Source of the DNA: Halarchaeum acidiphilum MH1-52-1
GTDB lineage: Archaea; Halobacteriota; Halobacteria; Halobacteriales; Halobacteriaceae
Direction: 5' to 3'
Length of the DNA stretch: 64,000 nt
Assembly (NCBI RefSeq): GCF_000474235.1
Contig: NZ_BATA01000002.1
Span: forward strand, 26,275-90,274
Translations under genes and position numbers: made by a program
Shown here: positions 50,524-59,660 of the stretch, piece after piece
Layout: each line of letters begins with the position of its first letter
Numbering within the stretch: the first letter of the stretch is position 1
Notes under the pieces: model-generated
Told to the model about the DNA's origin: nothing
Database searches by the model: none
Seen by the model: the letters and a program-made list of their open reading frames with translations, nothing else

Positions 50524-53168
50524 CTATCGGCGCGCCCAGTCGAGCATTCGCGCGTAGAAGTCGTCGGTTTCGAGTGCGGCCGCGTCGCCGACGAGGACGA
50601 GGCCCTTCTTCGCGCGCGACATCGCGACGTTCAATCGTCGGTAGTCCTCGAAGATCGGCCCGTCGAGCGCGCCCGTGGCGACGAACGACACGACGATCAC
50701 CTCCTTCGAGGACCCCTGGAATCGATCGACGGTGTCGACCGCGACGTCGTCGGGGACGCGGCGGCCGATCTCGCCGACCTGTGCGCGGAACGGCGCGATG
50801 ACGCCGATCTGGGAGCGATCGAGACCCGCTTCGCAGTGGGCCGTGACGATCTCGGCCACGCGTTCGGCCTCGACGGGGTCGACGTGCGCGTCCGTCGTGC
50901 CGGTGACGTCCACGAAGCCGACGCCGTCGACGACGTCCTCCGCGTCCGTCTCGACGCCCAGATCGGCGAGGGACTGCGTCGCCACCTCGCCGTTCGCCGG
51001 GCGGAGCCTCCCCCGATAGAACTCCGTCGAGGAGAACGCCTGAATGCGCTGGCGCATCCGGTACTGGCTCTCCAAGAGGACGCCGGCCTCGGGATGGTCC
51101 TCGATGAGGCGCTCGAAGAGGGACTCGGCGAGGCGCCCGCCGGACTGGACGACCGGCGGGAGCTGGTGGTGGTCGCCGACGAGGACGAATCTGGCGCCCC
51201 GGTTGATCGCGGCGAGCGCCCCGGGTTCGGTCAACTGGCTCGCCTCGTCCACGAGCACGACGTCGAAGTCCTGCGAGCGCATCACGCGCGACCCGCACGA
51301 GGAGGTGGTGGCGGCGACGAGCGACGCCGCACCGAGGCGATCCGCCTGCTCGTGCGGGCCGCCGACGTTCTCCAATCGGTACTCCTGCATGTCCTCGCGC
51401 ACGCCCGTTTCGGTGCCGACGCGGACGAGGTCCGCGACGCCCTGCTCCTCGATGGCCTCCAGCGCGTTGTCCACCGCGCGGTTCGTGAACGCCGACAGGA
51501 GGACGCGCTCGTCGCGCGCGAGGAACTCGCGGACGAGCGTCGCGATCGTGTACGTCTTGCCGGTGCCGGGCGGGCCGTGGATCAGCGCGAAGTCCTCGGC
51601 GTTCAACGCCCGCTCGACGGCCGCGTTCTGCGCGCCGTTGTTCGGGATCACCTCGTGCGACGCGTCGGCGAAGCGCGGTCCGTCGCGCCCGAAGAGGACG
51701 TCCTTTCGTCGGTCGTCGCCCTTCAGCACGAAGTCGTGGAGCGCGGTGAGCATCCCGTCCACGGAGTACTCGGAGGGGTAGACGTCGAGCCTACGGAGGG
51801 CGAGCGGCTCGTCCGTCGTCACGACGACCGCGCTCTCGTCGAGGCGCTCGACGCGCCCCATCTCCGCGTCACCGTGGACGGGATCGCCGTCGCTCGCGAG
51901 CACCCGGTCGCCCTCGCGGATCTTCGAGGACGCCGCCGCGGGCCGGTGCGCGCGGAGGCGCCAGCGCCCGTCAGCGAGTTCCTCCCTGCCGGCGGGTTCG
52001 AGGTCGATGACGGCGCGGTCGTCGTCGGCGCGCTCCTCGGGCGTTTGCTCCCAGAGCTTCGCGTACTCGCGGTGGATCTCGCGGCGCTCGGTCTCGATGG
52101 CCTCGTAGAGTTCGTCGAAGTAGTCGCGTTCGGCCTCGGGGAGCATCTTCCCGATCTGCCCGGCCTTCGACTCCTGATCGAGGCGCCCTGAGACGACCAT
52201 ACAGGCGTCCTGCGAGAAGCAGTACTCGCACTTCGCGTTCGCCTCGTGGCCCGTCGGCACCGACATGCCGTGCTCCATCGCGGCGAGGCGGTTCCGCGAG
52301 CGGACGACGAACTCCAGTAGGCCCGAACCGATCGAGAACTCCTTGGCGGGCGAGAGGTCGCCGCTCTCCTCGCCGCGATCGACCGCGGCGTTCTTCGTGT
52401 AGAGCAAGGTCCCGGTGTCGGCCTCGACGCCGCGCTCTTCGAGCATGAGCGCGTAACAGGCCGCCTGAATCTTGTCGTGGAAGCGCGGATCGCGCTTCGT
52501 GTTCTTCCCCGTCTTGAGTTCGACCGGCATCCCGCGACGGATCGCGTCACAGCGGCCCTTGATGCCGACGGTGTCCGAGACGAGCGTGTATTCCGAGCGC
52601 CAGTCGTCGTCCTCCGTGAGGAGGCCTTGGTTCAGCCACCCCTCGATGGCTGACGCGTGCTGGCGGACTTCCTCGCGCACGCTCGCGGGATCCTCGCCGA
52701 GCAGCCCGATTTCGAGACCGGCGTCGTCGATGGCGTCGTCGATGGCGTCGTCGAGGTCCCGCCCGCGCAGGAGGTCGCCGAACACCTCGTGGACGAGCGT
52801 CCCCTTCGTCACGGGGTACTTCAGCGGGAGACCGGAGAGCTTCGAGAGGTAGTACTGGCGGGGACACTGCACCCACTCGCGGATGTCCGTCACGTCCACG
52901 AGGTAGTCGGGTTCGACGACGACGTAGGAGTCGCCCGACGTCGAATACTGCGTCTCGCCGTTCCACTCGCGCTCCTCGGGGTCGGTCAGGAGGAGATCCA
53001 TCCCGGGTTCGAGGTAGTCGGCGGTCTCCGTCCACTTCCCCCAGAGCGTCGCCGTCAGCGGGGGCGCATCGCCGGGTCGAGCGTCACCTCGACGAGGTCG
53101 CGCTCGCCGTACTGCGTGCTCACCGTGCGTCCGTCGCCCACGGCCGTCACGTCGCCCCGAATAGTCAC
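50524..53168 (-). pseudogene. Dna2-like protein (Cas4-type nuclease plus SF1 helicase), frameshift near the N-terminus
   Basis: The start region (VTIRGDVTAVGDGRTVSTQY, GTG 53168) runs about 30 codons, then shifts at about 53075 into the main frame (TATLWGKWTETADYLEPGMD), restored by one extra C. The full protein is about 881 residues: an OB-like N-terminus, then a Cas4/RecB-type nuclease with Fe-S cysteines (CPRQYYLSKL and KCEYCFSQDACM), PD-x-K residues (GRCDAI and VELKTGK) and an SF1 helicase with Walker A GPPGTGKT, VLVDEASQLTEP and QYRMRQRIQAFSS. It resembles eukaryotic Dna2 in order, so it may act in Okazaki fragment or break-end processing. Nearby is the probable origin (6 kb). Confidence 0.88.
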
Positions 53169-53205
53169 GCACAGGGGTAGTCGCGGCCGGCGAAAAACGC
53201 TGTCG

Positions 53206-53370
53206 CTAGTCGTCGAGGAGCCGCCAGCCGAGTTCCTCGGAGTCGGAGACGGCCGAGCACAGCGCCGTCACTTCGACGAGCCACCAGCGCGCGGACGAGC
53301 CGTAGAGCATGAGCGCGGCCCAGCGGGGGGACGACGAACCGGTGAGACGCGTCCGTGTCGCTGACGACAT
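53206..53370 (-). CDS. Small protein of unknown function (54 aa)
   Basis: Encodes MSSATRTRLTGSSSPRWAAL, then MLYGSSARWWLVEVTALCSA and an acidic end SDSEELGWRLLDD. Conserved-looking tryptophans, a short hydrophobic centre and codon use like real genes support it. It lies 37 bp upstream of the helicase start on the same strand, so may be co-transcribed. No family recognised and too short for reliable motif assignment. Confidence 0.55.
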   Translation of the reverse strand: MSSATRTRLTGSSSPRWAALMLYGSSARWWLVEVTALCSAVSDSEELGWRLLDD

Positions 53371-53448
53371 GAGGGGGGTGCGGAACGCGCCCGACTTGCG
53401 TATTGGCGTCCGGTCCGCTCGCGTCCGGTCCGCGTCGGGTGGTGCGGT

Positions 53449-54398
53449 TCAGTTCCCGGCGACGCGGGCGACCCAGCGCATCGGTTCGTCGAGTTCGTCG
53501 TCGGTCGGGAGGTGCTCCGGCGACTCCCACACCAATCCCGCGGTCTCGACGTCGCGGCGTCCGCGACGGTATCGAAGAACGCCTTCCCGCGCTCGTACTG
53601 CTCGCGCTTGAGGTGGAAGCCGAGGAGGCGCTTGAGGAGACCGCCGAGCGGGCCTTCTTCGCCGCGGCGCTCGTCGAGCTTGCGGCGAAGGTCGTCGAAG
53701 GAGTCGTCGAACGCCCGATCCATCAGGAGTTCGGCGTACCCCTCGACGGCGGTCATGGTCGTCAGGAGGTCGGAGAAGGCTTCGGTGTGGAGTTCTGCCT
53801 CCGAGAGTCCATTGACGCCCTCGCGCAGGCGCGTTTCGAGGTGGTCGGCCAGCCACGGGGCGGCGCCGAACTCCGCGGCGTGCGTCACCTCGTGGAAGGC
53901 GATCCAGCGCCGGAAGCGCGGGACGGCGACGTTCATCGTCGCCGCCGCGCCGACGATGTTCGGATGAACGAAGTAGAGCCGGTGGCCGTCGGCCTCCGCG
54001 AGCAGCAGGGGATCGTACTGCCCGAGGACGCGGTTCGCGACGAAGGAGAGCGTGCCGGCGGTCGTCGCGGTGTTGAGCGTGCGCGCGACGCCCGGGAAGA
54101 CCCCCTCGCGTTCGAGCGGGGCGAACGCCCGGCGGAAGGTCTCGACGTTCGCGTCGATCCAGTGGTGGCGGTTCTGCACGTCGATCGCCTCCGGCACGTC
54201 GAAGTCGAGCCCGGAGACGTGGCGGATGCGCTCGCGGGCCGCGCGGACGTCGCTCGCGTAGCCCTCGCGGTCGGCCGGCGTGAGGTCGAGGGCACCGGGA
54301 TCGGTCGCGCCCTTCGCCGCCTCGGCCACGGCCGACCAGTCGACCGCGTCGTCGCCGGACGCCCCGGCGACCGCGCGGGCGCTATCGAGAAGCGTCAT
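53449..54398 (-). pseudogene. Zinc-dependent metalloprotease (DUF2342-like), frameshifted near the C-terminus
   Basis: The main frame (MTLLDSARAVAGASGDDAVD) has the zinc motif FHEVTHAAEF (H-E-x-x-H) at about residue 183, the family pattern RWIAFHEVTHAAEFGAAPWL, and AVEGYAELLMDRAF with a further Glu ligand region, typical of the actinobacterial/haloarchaeal F420-linked DUF2342 metalloproteases. Near 53558 the frame shifts. The true end, DVETAGLVWESPEHLPTDDE then MRWVARVAGN, is in another frame. One restored base (GCC to GCCC) gives 316 residues. Substrate unknown. Confidence 0.83.
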
Positions 54399-54435
54399 AT
54401 CCGGAGTCGGTACCGTACCGGGATAGGCCTTGTCC

Positions 54436-54699
54436 TCAGTCCGTGATCTCGGCCGCGTCGTCGTCACCGCCGAGTGTGCGCTTGACGAGGAGGCCGGTGA
54501 CGGCGAGGAAGCCGAGGACGACGAGGAGACCGAGCGCCTTGGACTTGCCGCAGCCACACCGAGCGCCGCTCTCGTCGCCGTCGTCGCCGCTCGCGGTCTC
54601 GGTGTCGGCCGGCGCGATGCCGACGTCGTCGCTCGATTCGCCACCGAAGTCCGCCTCGAAGGAGAGACCGTCGTGAACGTGGAACTCGATGATGCCCAT
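54436..54699 (-). CDS. Small C-terminally anchored membrane protein
   Basis: An 87-residue protein: an N-terminal segment MGIIEFHVHDGLSFEADFGG, an acidic linker, a Cys-containing turn GARCGCGKSK, one transmembrane helix (ALGLLVVLGFLAVTGLLV) and a charged tail with KRTLGGDDDAAEITD. This is a tail-anchored topology. No family assigned. It starts 37 bp upstream of the metalloprotease gene on the same strand. Confidence 0.65.
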   Translation of the reverse strand: MGIIEFHVHDGLSFEADFGGESSDDVGIAPADTETASGDDGDESGARCGCGKSKALGLLVVLGFLAVTGLLVKRTLGGDDDAAEITD

Positions 54700-54754
54700 G
54701 GTTCCGCGTGGGTGCGGGTGACACAAGTGGGTTCCGACCGCGGGGCGGAGCGAC

Positions 54755-54832
54755 GCGACGGCGGTAGGAGGCGGTGCGACGCGACGGCGGTAGGAGGCGG
54801 TGCGACGAGACGGCGGTAGGAGGCGGTGCGAC
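54755..54832. repeat. 26-bp tandem repeat (3 copies)
   Basis: GCGACGGCGGTAGGAGGCGG followed by TGCGAC is repeated at 54755, 54781 and 54807 with one or two changes, plus a partial fourth. It occupies the divergent gap between the small membrane protein and the M42 aminopeptidase. No spacers and no gene. Confidence 0.85.
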
Positions 54833-54909
54833 GCGACGGCGCGAGGCGACCCGCCGCGCGGATCTCGGGTATCGGTGGCTTCTTGCCCGCGCCGTCCGCG
54901 CCGATCCGT

Positions 54910-55971
54910 ATGGACGACGATCAGCGGGAGTTCCTCACCGACCTGCTCGCGACGGCGAGTCCGTCGGGCTTCGAGACGCCCGCCCAGCGCGTCTGGGTCG
55001 AGTACGTCGAGCGCTTCGCGGACGACGTCCGCACCGACGACTACGGGAACGCGGTCGCGGTCTACGACGGCGGCGACGGTCCCGAACTCGCGTTCACCGG
55101 CCACGCGGACGAGATCGGGTTCGTCGTCTCGGCGATCAGCGCCGAGGGGTACCTGCATCTCTCGCCCGTCGGTGGGAGCGATCGCTCCGTCTCGAAGGCC
55201 CGACAGGTGCACGTTCACACCGCGGACGGTCCCGTGAACGGCGTGATCGGGCAGGCCGCCATCCACGTCCGCGACAAGGACGACACCGAATACGACGACA
55301 TCGAGGAGATGACCGTCGATATCGGCGCCGCCGACGAGGACGACGCCCGCGACCGCGTGGCCGTCGGTGACCCGGTGACGTTCGCGCAGTCCCCCCGCCC
55401 CCTTCGGGGGTCGCTGCTCACGGCGCGCGGTCTCGACAACCGCGTCGGCGTCTGGGTCGCCGCGGAGGCCCTCCGCCGTGCCGCCGAGCGCGATGCGGAG
55501 TCCACCGTCTACGCCGTCTCGACCGTGCAGGAGGAAGTCGGACTCTCCGGCGCGCAGATGGTCGGCTACGACCTCGATCCCGACGCCGCCGTCGCGGTGG
55601 ACGTCACCCACGCCTCCGATCACCCCGAGTTCCCCGGATCCAAGCACAACGAGGTGGCGCTCGGCGACGGTCCCGTCGTCGCGCGCGGGGCGACGAACCA
55701 CCCCGAGGTCGTCGACGCCGTCCGTGCCGCGGCGGCCGACGAGGACATCGACGTCCAACTGCAGGCCACGGGAATCCGGACCGGAACGGACGCGGACGCC
55801 TTCTACACCTCCCGGAGCGGGATCCCGTCGCTCAACCTCGGGCTTCCGAACCGCTACATGCACACGCCCGCGGAGGTCGTGGACACGGACGACCTGAACG
55901 CCGCCGCGGATCTCCTCGCGGCGTTCGCCGTTCGGGCGGCCGGACGCGACTCGTTCGCCGTCGAACTCTGA
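54910..55971 (+). CDS. M42 family aminopeptidase (glutamyl/leucyl, TET-type)
   Basis: A 353-residue co-catalytic metallo-aminopeptidase that degrades peptides in the cytoplasm, usually as a dodecamer. Metal ligands are visible: His in FTGHADEIGF, Asp in RGLDNRVGVW, tandem Glu in STVQEEVGLSGA, Asp in VAVDVTHASD and His in RYMHTPAEVVD. The TPAEV segment close to the C-terminus is a strong family mark. Start ATG 54910 (MDDDQREFLTDLLATAS) follows the tandem repeat by 70 bp. Confidence 0.92.
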   Translation: MDDDQREFLTDLLATASPSGFETPAQRVWVEYVERFADDVRTDDYGNAVAVYDGGDGPELAFTGHADEIGFVVSAISAEGYLHLSPVGGSDRSVSKARQVHVHTADGPVNGVIGQAAIHVRDKDDTEYDDIEEMTVDIGAADEDDARDRVAVGDPVTFAQSPRPLRGSLLTARGLDNRVGVWVAAEALRRAAERDAESTVYAVSTVQEEVGLSGAQMVGYDLDPDAAVAVDVTHASDHPEFPGSKHNEVALGDGPVVARGATNHPEVVDAVRAAAADEDIDVQLQATGIRTGTDADAFYTSRSGIPSLNLGLPNRYMHTPAEVVDTDDLNAAADLLAAFAVRAAGRDSFAVEL

Positions 55972-56135
55972 GAGTCACGCTGTTTCTCGGTGCGACGGGA
56001 GAGACGCGAGGGGGGAGGTGTCGTCGCCGCGAACGCCGGCCGTCGACGCGACGTTTGCCGCGAACGCCGGTCCAGCGCGTTTCGTGCGCCTACTGAGTCG
56101 GTACGTTTAAGCGTCCGACGGGCGCCCGGTGTTGT

Positions 56136-56330
56136 ATGAGCGGCCGACCGCTGGATGTCCTCGAAGCCTCCCTCGAGGAGACCGTGACCGTGGTACTCAA
56201 GGACGGTGGGGAGCACATCGGCGTTCTCACCGGCTACGACCAGCACATGAACCTCGTCCTCGAGAACACCGAGGCGGGTGAAGACACAATCGTTATACGC
56301 GGCGATAACGTCGTTACGATCAACCCATGA
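56136..56330 (+). CDS. LSm/Sm-like RNA-binding protein
   Basis: A 64-residue Sm1/Sm2-only protein: [20 protein letters not shown], then [20 protein letters not shown] and [13 protein letters not shown], with the Asp-x-x-M-N-L-V-L motif of Sm1 and the R-G of Sm2. It forms a ring that binds U-rich RNA, influencing tRNA/rRNA and small RNA processing. The stop overlaps the eL37 start (ATGA), the usual archaeal lsm-rpl37e pair. An AT-rich stretch, GTACGTTTAAGCG, lies about 30 bp before the start. Confidence 0.92.
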   Translation: MSGRPLDVLEASLEETVTVVLKDGGEHIGVLTGYDQHMNLVLENTEAGEDTIVIRGDNVVTINP

Positions 56331-56500
56331 CTGGAGCCGGCACGCCGAGCCAAGGGAAGAAGAACAAGACGACGCACGTCAAGTGCCGCCGCTGCGGCGA
56401 GAAGTCCTACCACGTCAAGAAGAAGGTCTGTTCGAGCTGCGGCTTCGGCGACTCGGCGAAGCGCCGAAGCTACGAGTGGCAGTCGAAGCAGGGCGAGTAA
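56327..56500 (+). CDS. rpl37e: 50S ribosomal protein eL37 (L37e)
   Basis: A 57-residue zinc-finger ribosomal protein, very basic: [20 protein letters not shown], then [20 protein letters not shown]. The four Cys of two C-x-x-C pairs are intact. It overlaps lsm by four bases and is co-translated with it. A poly-T stretch (GGTTCTTTTTCCT, about 56522) about 20 bp after the stop is a likely terminator for the pair. Confidence 0.95.
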   Translation: MTGAGTPSQGKKNKTTHVKCRRCGEKSYHVKKKVCSSCGFGDSAKRRSYEWQSKQGE

Positions 56501-56880
56501 CCCGACAGCCGACGCCGGACGGTTCTTTTTCCTCTTCGTCGACGATCGAGTAGCTCCGCGGCCACATCGCGGTCGATCTCCGTCCTCCATGCCCCGCCGC
56601 GACGACGCGATCCCGGGGTCGCGGCGACGGTGCGACGGGGCGCGTCCCATCGGCGCGCCACGTAGCGACTCAGCGGGCCACGCAGTGACATCGCCGATCG
56701 TGAATCGGTGGTGACGACGGGCGGTGACGATACCGGCCCTGATGTCGCCGGCCGCGACGCCATCGCGCGATGGCCGATCGCGTCCGAATATGCCCATAAT
56801 CGTGCACACCTCGGACGGGATATCGGCGAATCGCCGCACAACCACGGATGTTTTAGGTGGTGGGTGCGCAAGAAGGGGAT
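56501..56880. other. Intergenic region with terminator-like T-tract and purF promoter
   Basis: No gene is visible. A T-rich tract at about 56522-56533 follows the lsm-eL37 unit and probably ends transcription. Near 56851, GATGTTTTAGG lies 28-30 bp upstream of the purF ATG and is the AT-richest spot in this gap, a likely promoter. Between them there are only scattered short inverted repeats. Confidence 0.5.
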
Positions 56881-58362
56881 ATGACAGGGCGTGACGAGAC
56901 GGTCGAGAACGGGCCGCGGGAGAAGTGCGGCGTGGTCGGCATCTCCCTCGCCGAGCGATCGGCCGCGCTCCCCACGTACTACGCGCTGTACGCGCTCCAG
57001 CATCGGGGACAGGAATCGGCCGGCATCGTCACCCACGACGGCTTCCAGCAGCACAGCCACGTCGAGATGGGGCTCGTCGGCGACGCCTTCGACGAGGACG
57101 ACGTCGAGGCGCTGAAGGGCAGCGCGAGCATCGGGCACGTTCGCTACCCCACCGCCGGGAGTGTCGATAAGTCCTGCGCGCAGCCCTTTACGGTCTCGTT
57201 CAAGGGCGGCGCGCTCGGGCTGAGCCACAACGGCAACCTCGTCAACGCCGCGAGCGTCCGCGACGAACTCGCGTCGTCCGGCCACGCGTTCACGAGCGAC
57301 GGCGACACCGAGGTCATCGCGCACGACCTCGCGCGCAATCTGCTCGAAGAGGATCTCGTGCGCGCCGTCAAGCGGACGATGAACCGCATCCACGGCTCGT
57401 ACGCCCTCACGATCACGCACGACGACACCGTTCTGGGAGTTCGGGACCCCGAGGGCAACCGCCCGCTCTGCATCGGCGAACTGGACGACGGCTACGTCAT
57501 CGCCTCCGAATCGGCCGCCATCGACACCCTCGGCGGCGAACTCGTTCGCGACGTTCGGCCGGGCGAACTCGTCGTCCTCCGTGAGGACGGCTCCGGCTTC
57601 GACTCCTACCAGCTCGTCGAGCGAGAGCACACCGCGAACTGCTTCTTCGAGTACGTCTACTTCGCGCGCCCGGACTCGCGGATCGACGGCGAACTCGTCT
57701 ACGAGGTGCGTCGCGAACTCGGCCGGAAGCTCTGGGAGGAGTCCGGCGTCGAGGGCGACGTCGTGATGCCCGTGCCGGACTCCGGGCGGGCGTTCGCGTC
57801 CGGCTACGCCGAGGCCTCGCAGGAGGGCGACGGCGACGGCGTCGAGTTCGCGGAGGGGCTGATGAAGAACCGCTACGTCGGCCGGACCTTCATCATGCCG
57901 ACGCAGGAGGCCCGCGAGCGCGCCGTTCGCCTGAAGCTGAATCCGATTCGTTCGACCGTCGAGGGCAGGTCGGTCACCATCATCGACGATAGCATCGTCC
58001 GCGGGACGACGTCGAATCAGCTCGTGAAGCTCGTCCGCGAGGCCGGTGCCGAGGAGGTGCACGTCCGCATCGGCGCGCCCGCGATCGTCGCGCCCTGTTA
58101 TATGGGCATCGACATGGCGACGCGCGGCGAACTCATCGCCGCCGAGAAGGGCGAAGCGGAGATCGCCGACGAGATCGGCGCGGACAGCCTCTCCTACCTC
58201 TCCATCGACGCCGTCACCGAGGCCATCGGGCGCTCGCACGCCGACCTCTGTCTCGGCTGCGTGACGGGGGAATACCCCTACGACATCGAGGGCGAGACGT
58301 CCGATCGCGACGTGCGACGTCCCGCCGTCGGGATGGATGCGGACGCCCCCGCGGACGACTAG
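56881..58362 (+). CDS. purF: Amidophosphoribosyltransferase
   Basis: First step of purine synthesis, PRPP + glutamine to phosphoribosylamine. The 493-residue protein has a propeptide MTGRDETVENGPREK before Cys16, the N-terminal nucleophile (KCGVVGISLAER). The glutamine amidotransferase domain shows LQHRGQESAGI and GHVRYPTAG; the phosphoribosyltransferase domain shows TIIDDSIVRGTTSNQ. C-terminal Cys in APCYMGIDMA and LCLGCVTGEYPY are conserved. Start ATG 56881 has GAAGGGGAT immediately upstream. In archaea purF often follows lsm/L37e, as here. Confidence 0.95.
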   Translation: MTGRDETVENGPREKCGVVGISLAERSAALPTYYALYALQHRGQESAGIVTHDGFQQHSHVEMGLVGDAFDEDDVEALKGSASIGHVRYPTAGSVDKSCAQPFTVSFKGGALGLSHNGNLVNAASVRDELASSGHAFTSDGDTEVIAHDLARNLLEEDLVRAVKRTMNRIHGSYALTITHDDTVLGVRDPEGNRPLCIGELDDGYVIASESAAIDTLGGELVRDVRPGELVVLREDGSGFDSYQLVEREHTANCFFEYVYFARPDSRIDGELVYEVRRELGRKLWEESGVEGDVVMPVPDSGRAFASGYAEASQEGDGDGVEFAEGLMKNRYVGRTFIMPTQEARERAVRLKLNPIRSTVEGRSVTIIDDSIVRGTTSNQLVKLVREAGAEEVHVRIGAPAIVAPCYMGIDMATRGELIAAEKGEAEIADEIGADSLSYLSIDAVTEAIGRSHADLCLGCVTGEYPYDIEGETSDRDVRRPAVGMDADAPADD

Positions 58363-58371
58363 CCGAACTCG

Positions 58372-58480
58372 GGATCCGTGCGTGACGATCGATGCGGGAT
58401 CCGTGCGTGACGATCGGTAGCGGACGCGGACGTGACGCGGGAGTGAACGCGACCGGTAGCGGACGCGGACGTGACGTGGG
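58372..58480. repeat. Two adjacent short tandem repeats
   Basis: CGGGATCCGTGCGTGACGAT is present twice (58370-58410 region), followed by two copies of GGTAGCGGACGCGGACGTGA separated by a 20-bp linker. They fill the gap between purF and the amidotransferase gene. No spacers or gene content. Confidence 0.7.
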
Positions 58481-58552
58481 TCGGCGATCCCTTCTCCCCG
58501 CTCCGTTGGGTGTTTCCGGGGTTCTTAGTCCGCGGCGGGCGTAGCGGCGTTC

Positions 58553-59251
58553 ATGCGCCCGCGCGTCGCGCTCCTCGTCGCGTCGGAGAATGTCGATGAC
58601 GCTCGGCGGAACTTTCGTCGGGAACTCCCGGCGGTCGTCTCCGCCTTCGACGTCGTGAACGGCGAGTTCCCCGCGTCGTACGGCGACTACGACGCCGTCG
58701 TGGTGAGCGGGTCGCCGTACGCGGTGTACGACGACCGGCCGTGGATCCCGCGCTTGCAGTCGTGGGTCCGCGGGGCCGTCGATCGCCGGCTGCCGACGCT
58801 CGGCGTCTGTTTCGGCCATCAGGTGTTGGCGTCGGCCCTCGGCGGCACCGTCGAGCCGATGGACGAGTTCGAGGTCGGGTTCCACGAGATCCATCGCGTG
58901 CACGACTCGATGCTACTCGGCGGTCTCGATGAGTGGTTCACGGCGTTCACCGCGCACCGCGACGAGGTGACGTCGCTTCCGGACGAAGCGGTGCGACTGG
59001 CTGGGAACAACTTCACCGACGTCCACGCGTTCCGCGCCGGCCACGCCTTCGGCGTGCAGTTTCACCCCGAGTTCGACCTCCACACGGCCACGCGCGTACT
59101 GGAGGAGCGGAACGTCCGCGAGGAGCGCATCGAGACGGTCATGGAGCACCTGAACCGGGAGCACTACGGCGAGGCGACGCGCGTGAAACACCTCTTCGAG
59201 AACTTCATGGGCTACGTCGCGGCGTCGCATCCGCACGGCTCGCGGCTGTAG
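58553..59251 (+). CDS. Type 1 glutamine amidotransferase (GuaA-like class)
   Basis: A 232-residue class I glutamine amidotransferase-fold protein. Catalytic Cys86 lies in LGVCFGHQVLASALGG, and His in FGVQFHPEFD with Glu three residues on completes the triad. SGSPYAVYDDRPWIP is the oxyanion-side glycine loop region. It is a stand-alone domain, so either a subunit of a synthetase or a gamma-glutamyl hydrolase-like enzyme. No synthetase is next to it. It lies between purF and the origin region. Confidence 0.85.
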   Translation: MRPRVALLVASENVDDARRNFRRELPAVVSAFDVVNGEFPASYGDYDAVVVSGSPYAVYDDRPWIPRLQSWVRGAVDRRLPTLGVCFGHQVLASALGGTVEPMDEFEVGFHEIHRVHDSMLLGGLDEWFTAFTAHRDEVTSLPDEAVRLAGNNFTDVHAFRAGHAFGVQFHPEFDLHTATRVLEERNVREERIETVMEHLNREHYGEATRVKHLFENFMGYVAASHPHGSRL

Positions 59252-59259
59252 TGCATTTC

Positions 59260-59300
59260 TCCCCTCCCCCCCCCTCCCCGTTCTGCAAGTGTTCTGGGGA
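59260..59300 (-). promoter_or_regulatory. ORB-like element L1
   Basis: Read on the minus strand: AGAACACTTGCAGAACGGGG followed by a long G tract with A interruptions. One base differs from the other copies (CACTTG for CATTTG). Leftmost of four. Confidence 0.78.
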
Positions 59301-59368
59301 ACCGGAGGGTGTGTTGGGTGAGTTGGATCGAACGGGACGGGATCGACTGCCGTCGTATTAGTTCGTCT

Positions 59369-59394
59369 CACCCCCCCGTTCTGCAAATGATCCG
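59369..59394 (-). promoter_or_regulatory. ORB-like element L2
   Basis: Minus strand GATCATTTGCAGAACGGGG with a seven-G run. First three bases differ from the consensus GAACAT. Same orientation as L1, pointing away from orc1/cdc6. Confidence 0.78.
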
Positions 59395-59540
59395 GACGCA
59401 ATAGGTGGGGGGGTCAGGTACGCGGGGCTACGCCACGGAGTCAGTCTTGCCCGCGGTGTCGGACCTATACGGCGGGACGAAACGCCATCGGTGAGAGACC
59501 GACCGTCGTCGGTGCGGGCAGTACGGTCCGTAATCGATCG

Positions 59541-59660
59541 CCTCGGCATATGATCGACCACACTAAGTCGACCATCAGAAAGACGGGAACCATTAGAAGC
59601 ACTTGAAACATTAGAAGGATACGTTTATAGTGAGTGGTGTCGAAATACGTGTAGGTAGCG
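59541..59660 (+). promoter_or_regulatory. AT-rich stretch: candidate unwinding element and orc1 promoter
   Basis: This 120-bp segment is markedly AT-rich compared with the window. It carries near-repeats ACCATTAGAAG and ACATTAGAAG and, at 59621-59630, ACGTTTATAG, a TATA-like site 35 bp upstream of the orc1 ATG. Position between the orc gene and ORB L2 fits both a promoter and a duplex-unwinding element. Confidence 0.6.
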
